Below are positions 6,927 to 11,471 of a stretch of 11,471 bases of DNA, in pieces. Below the pieces are notes generated by a model that had not been told where the DNA came from, did no database searches, and worked only from the letters and a program-made list of their open reading frames with translations. Every line of letters starts with the position of its first letter. The first letter of the stretch is position 1. Both the position numbers and the translations under genes were made by a program. This DNA comes from Nanobdellota archaeon (GTDB lineage: Archaea > Nanobdellota > Nanobdellia > Pacearchaeales > GW2011-AR1): NCBI GenBank assembly GCA_023397215.1, contig JAEWUG010000040.1:1-11471 (forward strand). The letters are read 5' to 3'.

Positions 6927-6993
6927 TATTATGCTAATTTAATGAGATATTACTCTTTCGTTACAGATAAAACTTTTAAATAAACCGAATAAA

Positions 6994-7683
6994 TCAAAGA
7001 ATTTTTAAGACTTTAGAATAAATTTCATTAAATATATCACTTTTAGATCTCATAGATCCTCTAGTTATAAATTTATTATCTTGCATACAATTAATAATTT
7101 CCCAACCATAATAATCAGCTAATTGTAAATAAGTTTTTTCAGCATTTTTCAAATGTAAAGGATTTGATTCATGCCCATCTAATTGTTCTCCTCTACTTAT
7201 TAGAGTTTCAAGACTAACTAAATAAGGTAAGTGTAAAAAGAGAGTTAAATCTGGACGAGGTAACTCTAAAAAACAAAATTCAAAATAATCTAATTTATCA
7301 AACAAAGTCTGTCTTTCCTCTTTTGAATTTAATTTTCCACCTTGATGAGCCATATTTGAAGCAACATATCTATCGAGAATTAAGATTTCATTATTATTTA
7401 ATTTTTCTTTTAATAATGGAAGAGAATATCTTCTATCAGCTCCAAAATAACAACAAGAAACTAAAGGATCAACATTACTAGCACCTTCACTAAAAAAACT
7501 TTTTGAAATATATTCTTTACCCAAATAAGGCCCTCCTACAATTTTACCTGAAGCAGAATCATAATTTGGAAAACTCATTTTATCACATGAAATATTTTCT
7601 TGTTTTAATTTATTAAGCAATAAATCAGATTGAGTTTGTTTTCCAGAACCATCAGTACCCTCTATAACAATTAACTTTCCCAT
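6994..7683 (-). CDS. tmk: Thymidylate kinase
   Basis: Phosphorylates dTMP to dTDP with ATP in the cytoplasm. The P-loop is EGTDGSGK (8-15). FPNYD (38-42), DRRY at 83-86 and the DRY motif D104-R105-Y106 are the usual nucleotide-binding elements. EQLDGHES (166-173) falls in the lid region. At 229 residues it is near the normal size. I start it at the ATG at 7683 (MGKLIVIEG). The frame is open further upstream to a TTG at 7734 inside thyX, but those 17 extra residues do not belong to the family. It starts 8 bp after the thyX stop, so the two genes probably share one transcript and act in consecutive steps of dTTP synthesis. Confidence 0.93.
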   Translation of the reverse strand: MGKLIVIEGTDGSGKQTQSDLLLNKLKQENISCDKMSFPNYDSASGKIVGGPYLGKEYISKSFFSEGASNVDPLVSCCYFGADRRYSLPLLKEKLNNNEILILDRYVASNMAHQGGKLNSKEERQTLFDKLDYFEFCFLELPRPDLTLFLHLPYLVSLETLISRGEQLDGHESNPLHLKNAEKTYLQLADYYGWEIINCMQDNKFITRGSMRSKSDIFNEIYSKVLKIL

Positions 7684-7691
7684 TTTAAAAA

Positions 7692-8861
7692 TTAAATTAA
7701 CCTCTCCAAATAATTTTTGGCTCCAAAAGTACAACCACCTTTTTCACATCCACCATTATTACAAGCAGGCTTTCTTAAATTAGACATGTCAGGAATAAAA
7801 TTTGAATAAGATTTAAGTAAATTATCAACAATTCTAGCAGTTTCTAATTGAGCAAGACCACATTCTCTTTCTTCTACTTTAGCAGATAAATTTTCTCTAT
7901 ATCCTCTTTCACCAATATTTAATAATTGGGCTTGAGGAAAATCAGTTCTAGCAATAAAATATAAATCATCCAACCATTCATTTGTTTTTCCTGAAGCTTC
8001 AACAAGTCTAGGAACATAAAATCCATTTAATGCACCTTTCTCAAAACCACTAGAAATAGAATAATTAACCAACCTATGTCTTTGTAATTGAGCCAAAGAA
8101 GCAAAACTACCAAGATAATTTGTAGAATAAATATCTTCACCAAAATGCTCTTCAACAGGCTTTCTAAAAAAACTAAGAGGAATATTACCTTTCATTTTAA
8201 CTTGTGCTTCATCAATAATCCATTTTTTTATTAAATCAGATTCTGTATAACCTTTCATTACTTCAGCAAGCTTTCCTTTAAATTCATCAGAACTATTTTC
8301 ATTTTCTTTAATAAAATTTGTAAACCAATGATATATAATATTAGTTTGTCTCCAAGTCAAAGAATGAGTCATTTTAGTTGGGGTAAAAACACTAGTCATA
8401 TATCTAGCATTTTCCTGAGAAAGTTTTTCAGCAAGAGATTTTTCTGATGGCCTTTTCCTATTATAAAGAGTATGAAATTTTTCTTCTGGAAATCTTTGGC
8501 TAACTTCAGACAAAAACCAAGAACTCCATTTATCATATAATCTTTTTTGCTCTCTAGAAATATCTCTCATAACAGTATAACGTGCAGATTTTTCAGAAGT
8601 ATTATATAATCCTTGATTATTAAAGATCATAGCAAGAGATTTTTCAGGACCATCAAAGTAAAAATTCAAAAAAAAGTGATCAAAAGGACTATAGTGACCT
8701 CTCCCAATTAAACTTCCCACAAGTCCAGGCATAAATGATTCATTTAATAGTTCATCCCAATTTTTTTCAGAATAACAGATTCTAGCATGATTCTGAACCC
8801 ATCTTTTAGCAGTTTTTTGTGTTTTTATTCTATTAGTACTACCAACCTCTTGAACTTTCAT
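7692..8861 (-). CDS. thyX: Flavin-dependent thymidylate synthase, tandem two-domain form
   Basis: Methylates dUMP to dTMP using methylene-tetrahydrofolate and FAD/NADPH. Two ThyX-like halves are visible in 389 residues; a usual single-domain ThyX is about 220-250. Half 1 (about 1-215) has GHYSPFDH (55-62) and SEKSARY (89-95), but its RHR position reads N81-N82-Q83. Half 2 (about 216-389) has the RHR motif at 261-263 (QLQRHRLVNYS), but the SxR position reads G272-F-E274. SLA at 75-77 and 255-257 anchors the alignment. The C-terminal part includes ECGLAQLETAR (333-343) and a Cys-rich tail (C367, C372, C377). A TATA box centred 25 bp before the ATG predicts a leaderless transcript. tmk follows by 8 bp. 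No thyA is present in the window. Confidence 0.88.
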   Translation of the reverse strand: MKVQEVGSTNRIKTQKTAKRWVQNHARICYSEKNWDELLNESFMPGLVGSLIGRGHYSPFDHFFLNFYFDGPEKSLAMIFNNQGLYNTSEKSARYTVMRDISREQKRLYDKWSSWFLSEVSQRFPEEKFHTLYNRKRPSEKSLAEKLSQENARYMTSVFTPTKMTHSLTWRQTNIIYHWFTNFIKENENSSDEFKGKLAEVMKGYTESDLIKKWIIDEAQVKMKGNIPLSFFRKPVEEHFGEDIYSTNYLGSFASLAQLQRHRLVNYSISSGFEKGALNGFYVPRLVEASGKTNEWLDDLYFIARTDFPQAQLLNIGERGYRENLSAKVEERECGLAQLETARIVDNLLKSYSNFIPDMSNLRKPACNNGGCEKGGCTFGAKNYLERLI

Positions 8862-8882
8862 TTAAAGAAAAAATAAAAGAAG

Positions 8883-8890
8883 TTTATAAA
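8883..8890 (-). promoter_or_regulatory. TATA box for thyX-tmk
   Basis: TTTATAAA is centred 25 bp upstream of the thyX ATG at 8861, which places the predicted transcription start at the start codon. The clearest leaderless promoter in the window. Confidence 0.7.
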
Positions 8891-8922
8891 AAGATATTTA
8901 GTCAGATATATATTTTTTAAAA

Positions 8923-9741
8923 TTATAAATCACGAATCATATTACAAAAATTACAAACATCATTTTTAGAAGGTTCACCACAATAAATACATTTTTTTAT
9001 TTCATTTTTATTTATATTCTTTTTTCTTAATTGATTGATAATCTTTTGATATTCCAAAACTATTTTTAATTTATTTTCATTACTTAAACCATCTGTCCAA
9101 CCTCTTGTTTCTACCCTATAAGTACCAAATGCACAAGGACATTTATCATATAAAATATTAAAATTCATCTTTTTTGCATATTTTCTAATTTCATCTTCTG
9201 GAATAAAGAACAAAGGTTTAACTCTTTGTACAAAACCATCAATATTTTCACCACCAGTTACAGGAGAAGAATTAAGCCCTAATAAAAGATTACCTTTTAA
9301 AAAATTCATTAAAATATTTTGTGTTTCGTCATCCAAATTATGACCTGTAACAAGCTTATTAGCATTTAATTTTTTAGCCCACTTATTTAATATCCATCGT
9401 TTAATTGTACCACAAACACTACACCCTGTTAAATTTTTCTTTTTCTTTAAAACAGCTTTAATAAAACAAATTCCTTGACCTAATTCAGATTTTAAATCAA
9501 CAATCGTTAAAGGTATATTGTACTGTTTACAAAATTCTTCCATATTCCGATTATGAATTTTGCTCCATTCACCTAATTTTAAATCAATCATTAAACCAAA
9601 AACATTATAACCTAATTTTTTTAAAATATATAAAATACTTGTAGAATCCTTACCACCAGACAAAGCAACAGCAATATTATCTTTCTTATTAAATAATTGA
9701 TATTTGTTAATAATATTTATTACACTTTGTTCAATATCCAT
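8923..9741 (-). CDS. TtuA/Ncs6-family tRNA 2-thiolation enzyme
   Basis: PP-loop ATPase that probably adenylates and thiolates a tRNA uridine (U34 for Ncs6/NcsA, U54 for TtuA). Seen in sequence: SGGKDS at 28-33; CSVC with C107 and C110, and CPC at 201-203, which fit the three cysteines that hold the Fe-S cluster in TtuA; GHNLDDETQN at 133-142; and a C-terminal zinc ribbon with C251, C254, C263 and C266. The family usually also carries an N-terminal zinc finger before the PP-loop. It is absent here, and the upstream frame closes at 9774 without encoding one. The length of 272 residues, against about 300 or more, agrees. A TATA-like element is centred 25 bp before the ATG. It looks like a stand-alone gene. 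U34 or U54 specificity cannot be decided. Confidence 0.85.
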   Translation of the reverse strand: MDIEQSVINIINKYQLFNKKDNIAVALSGGKDSTSILYILKKLGYNVFGLMIDLKLGEWSKIHNRNMEEFCKQYNIPLTIVDLKSELGQGICFIKAVLKKKKNLTGCSVCGTIKRWILNKWAKKLNANKLVTGHNLDDETQNILMNFLKGNLLLGLNSSPVTGGENIDGFVQRVKPLFFIPEDEIRKYAKKMNFNILYDKCPCAFGTYRVETRGWTDGLSNENKLKIVLEYQKIINQLRKKNINKNEIKKCIYCGEPSKNDVCNFCNMIRDL

Positions 9742-9762
9742 AATAACTATATAAAAAATTAG

Positions 9763-9770
9763 TTTAAAAA
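9763..9770 (-). promoter_or_regulatory. Probable TATA box for the tRNA thiolation gene
   Basis: Minus-strand TTTTTAAA is centred 25 bp upstream of the ATG at 9741. It lies between that gene and the stop of the upstream DsbA-like gene (9776). Its spacing matches the other leaderless promoters here; the motif itself is weak. Confidence 0.4.
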
Positions 9771-9775
9771 ATTAA

Positions 9776-10780
9776 TTAACAACTTCCACTTACTTGAGAA
9801 GAACTACCTTCAAGAGTTGTATCACACTTTTCAGGTTTTACATCAAAAGCAGAACAAATAACTTGTTTATAACTTTCAGAATTACCATAATCATAAACAA
9901 TATCTGTTTGAACACCATTTATAATTAAAGTAGGAGATCCACCAACACCTGCTTCACTAGAAATCTTAGCTTCTTCTTTCATTAAATTAAAGCCATCAGT
10001 TTCATAACAAGATTTAATATCATCAACATTTAATCCTAACTCTTCAGCCCCATCTTCCCAACAATTACCATCACTTCCACAGTTATTATTAACATAACTT
10101 ACAAAGTTCCAAAAAGAATCTAAACCATATTGATTTAAAACACATAATTCTCTAATATTCTGATCTGTTTCAGGTTGACCATGTAAAGAATTAATAACAC
10201 CATTTTTTTCAGAAACAATATAACGAATATTCCAATCAACATCTTCTTTTAATAAATCATAAACTGGTAACATAGTCTCTTCAGCAAGATTACCAAAGGG
10301 GCAAAAACTCATAACATATAAGTCAACTATAGGCTTTTCAGACAAAGGAATTTCAACAACTTCCTCTACTTCAGTTGGCTTAGAAGAGTCTAAAATGTCT
10401 TGAACAGGAAGTATAAATCCGTCAGGAACAAACTCTTTACCATCTAAAGTAAAATGTAATATCTCACTAGAACCTTCAACAGAAACCGAAACTTTATAAA
10501 AATTATTTTCAGATACAATACTAGAAACTTCTGCATCATAACCTAAATGATCATACATACCAACAACAATTTCTTCAAGATTAGATTTACTAATACCAGA
10601 ATTATAAACACATTTTCCAGTAATATTTTCAAAAACTAAAAAAGATAATAACACAATTAATAAAACACCAATTAATATAAAAGAATAATTTTTCTTAAAA
10701 AATTTAGTAAAATTAAAAGTATTTTTCTTTGAAGAAGATTCAACTTTTTCTACTTTTTTATCACCAGACTTTTTAACCAT
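9776..10780 (-). CDS. Membrane-anchored DsbA/thioredoxin-fold protein with CPFG active site
   Basis: Probably a thiol-disulfide protein facing the outside of the cell. A basic cytoplasmic tail (1-30) is followed by one transmembrane helix (about 32-50), a small linker domain (about 60-125), an acidic hinge (about 131-150) and a thioredoxin-fold domain from about 150. The active-site position reads YVMSFCPFG, so only C160 of the usual CxxC pair is present. The cis-proline loop is GSPT with P283. Other cysteines are C213, C234, C240, C258, C309, C319 and C334, and the fold may be locked by structural disulfides. C57 lies just outside the membrane. It is a paralogue of the next gene upstream, which shares the cysteine pattern. 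The substrate and redox direction are unknown. Confidence 0.8.
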   Translation of the reverse strand: MVKKSGDKKVEKVESSSKKNTFNFTKFFKKNYSFILIGVLLIVLLSFLVFENITGKCVYNSGISKSNLEEIVVGMYDHLGYDAEVSSIVSENNFYKVSVSVEGSSEILHFTLDGKEFVPDGFILPVQDILDSSKPTEVEEVVEIPLSEKPIVDLYVMSFCPFGNLAEETMLPVYDLLKEDVDWNIRYIVSEKNGVINSLHGQPETDQNIRELCVLNQYGLDSFWNFVSYVNNNCGSDGNCWEDGAEELGLNVDDIKSCYETDGFNLMKEEAKISSEAGVGGSPTLIINGVQTDIVYDYGNSESYKQVICSAFDVKPEKCDTTLEGSSSQVSGSC

Positions 10781-10804
10781 AATAAATCATATAAAATAAA
10801 ACAC

Positions 10805-10812
10805 TTTATAAA
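10805..10812 (-). promoter_or_regulatory. TATA box for the CPFG DsbA-like gene
   Basis: TTTATAAA is centred about 28 bp upstream of the ATG at 10780, giving a leader of only a few bases. It indicates that this paralogue has its own promoter despite following its sister gene by 47 bp. Confidence 0.6.
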
Positions 10813-10827
10813 CTTTTTCCTTAAATT

Positions 10828-11471
10828 TTAATTAAGGATAATAGAACATTCTTCTGGAGGAGAATTAAATGCAGAACAGATTATTTTTTTATAATTTTCA
10901 GAATCATTATAATTATAAATAACATCTGTAGTTAAATTATTTATCATCATCGTAGGAGATTTAGATATATTAACTCTTAATAAATTTTCTGATTCATTTC
11001 TTAAGATGTTAAATCCTTCAGATTCATAACAAGAATTAATTTCTGAAATATTTAATTTTAGTTTATTAATAACATCTACCCAACAAAGAGCTGTACCACC
11101 ACAATGATAATTTGTATAATTTACAAAAGAAATATAAGATTCAAGACCATACTTCTTTAAAACACAAATTTCTCTAATTGTTTGTGAAATATCATTAGGA
11201 CCATATAAAGAGTTAAAGGAATTATTTTCTTCTTTAATAATATAATTAAAATTCCAAGTAACTTTATCTTTTAATAAATAATAAACTGGAAAGATTGTCT
11301 CTTCTGCACGATTACTATAAGGACATAAACTCATAACATACAAATCTACTACAGGTTTATCAGATTGATTTATGTTAATTTTGTCTATAGGATTTAATAA
11401 AAGTATTAATTCATTTATATCATAAACATCTAAAAAGTATTTTCCATCTAATGTGAAATAAAAATTAATTG
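10828..11471 (-). CDS. DsbA/thioredoxin-fold paralogue with CPYS active site, 5' end cut by window edge
   Basis: The frame is open from the right edge of the window to a TAA at 10828, giving 213 visible residues and no start in the window. An internal TTG or ATG near the active site would give a shorter reading, but the coding sequence plainly continues upstream: FTLDGKYFLDVYDINELI matches FTLDGKEF...VQDIL of the neighbour, and DKPVVDLYVMSLC matches EKPIVDLYVMSFC. The active site is CPYS, again with one cysteine. ICVLKKYG, CGGTALCW, SCYESEGFN, KSPT (cis-proline) and the ICSAF...EEC end are all shared with the downstream paralogue, so this is a tandem duplication. The membrane anchor is expected beyond the edge. 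The C-terminal tail is shorter than that of its sister. Confidence 0.8.
   Translation of the reverse strand, partial: INFYFTLDGKYFLDVYDINELILLLNPIDKININQSDKPVVDLYVMSLCPYSNRAEETIFPVYYLLKDKVTWNFNYIIKEENNSFNSLYGPNDISQTIREICVLKKYGLESYISFVNYTNYHCGGTALCWVDVINKLKLNISEINSCYESEGFNILRNESENLLRVNISKSPTMMINNLTTDVIYNYNDSENYKKIICSAFNSPPEECSIILN

Noticed and set aside
6943..6984. Plus-strand 13-codon ORF downstream of the TATATAAA element
   Set aside because: Too short, no recognisable motif, and such ORFs are expected by chance in DNA this AT-rich.
7684..7734. Longer thymidylate kinase overlapping the end of thyX
   Set aside because: The extra 17 residues start at TTG and are not part of the family; MGKLIVIEG at 7683 is the natural N-terminus.
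10828..11343. Stand-alone 171-residue CPYS protein starting at TTG 11343
   Set aside because: The frame continues open to the window edge and the upstream residues align with the linker domain of the sister gene, so the true start lies outside the window.
1..11471. CRISPR arrays, insertion sequences, tRNA or rRNA genes
   Set aside because: No regularly spaced repeats, transposase motifs, terminal inverted repeats, tRNA-like cloverleaf or GC-rich RNA segment was seen on either strand.

Overview
The window is AT-rich archaeal DNA, most likely from a small-genome DPANN-type lineage (Woesearchaeota/Pacearchaeota-like). This assignment is inference. It rests on a threonyl-tRNA synthetase with the archaeal-only N-terminal editing domain, on archaeal TATA boxes (TTTATAAA and close variants) lying about 25-31 bp upstream of start codons, which implies leaderless or nearly leaderless mRNAs, and on an anaerobic, oxygen-sensitive route to DNA precursors.

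Layout. Positions 1-639 hold the 5' part of a nucleotidyltransferase gene (minus strand), divergent from thrS (729-2432, plus). A small two-helix membrane protein gene follows thrS and converges with a four-helix membrane protein gene (2717-3166, minus). From 6828 down to 3207 on the minus strand is a compact deoxyribonucleotide operon: nrdR, nrdD, a 40-codon ORF not normally annotated, a 71-codon unknown, and nrdG. The 40-codon ORF (4141-4263) encodes the glycyl-radical segment that NrdD needs and that the long nrdD ORF lacks. The class III ribonucleotide reductase is therefore either split into two polypeptides or broken by one base. Upstream of nrdR are two NrdR-box-like sites, 31 bp centre to centre and 14/16 identical in inverted orientation, flanking a TATA-like element.

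Next come thyX and tmk (8861 to 6994), which would make dTMP and dTDP. ThyX is a tandem, two-domain protein. One half has lost the RHR motif and the other has lost the SxR motif, which suggests division of labour between the halves. Together nrdR/nrdD/nrdG and thyX/tmk form a dNTP-supply island. Beyond them lie a TtuA/Ncs6-type tRNA thiolation enzyme without the usual N-terminal zinc finger, and two tandem membrane-anchored DsbA/thioredoxin-fold paralogues whose active sites read CPFG and CPYS instead of CxxC. The second paralogue runs off the right edge.

Main points for follow-up: the detached glycyl-radical domain of NrdD with an exceptional Shine-Dalgarno-like motif before it; bacterial-style NrdR control in an archaeal promoter; and the complementary degeneration of the two ThyX halves. 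No tRNA, rRNA, CRISPR array or mobile element was seen, and no gene-free stretch exceeds 300 bases.
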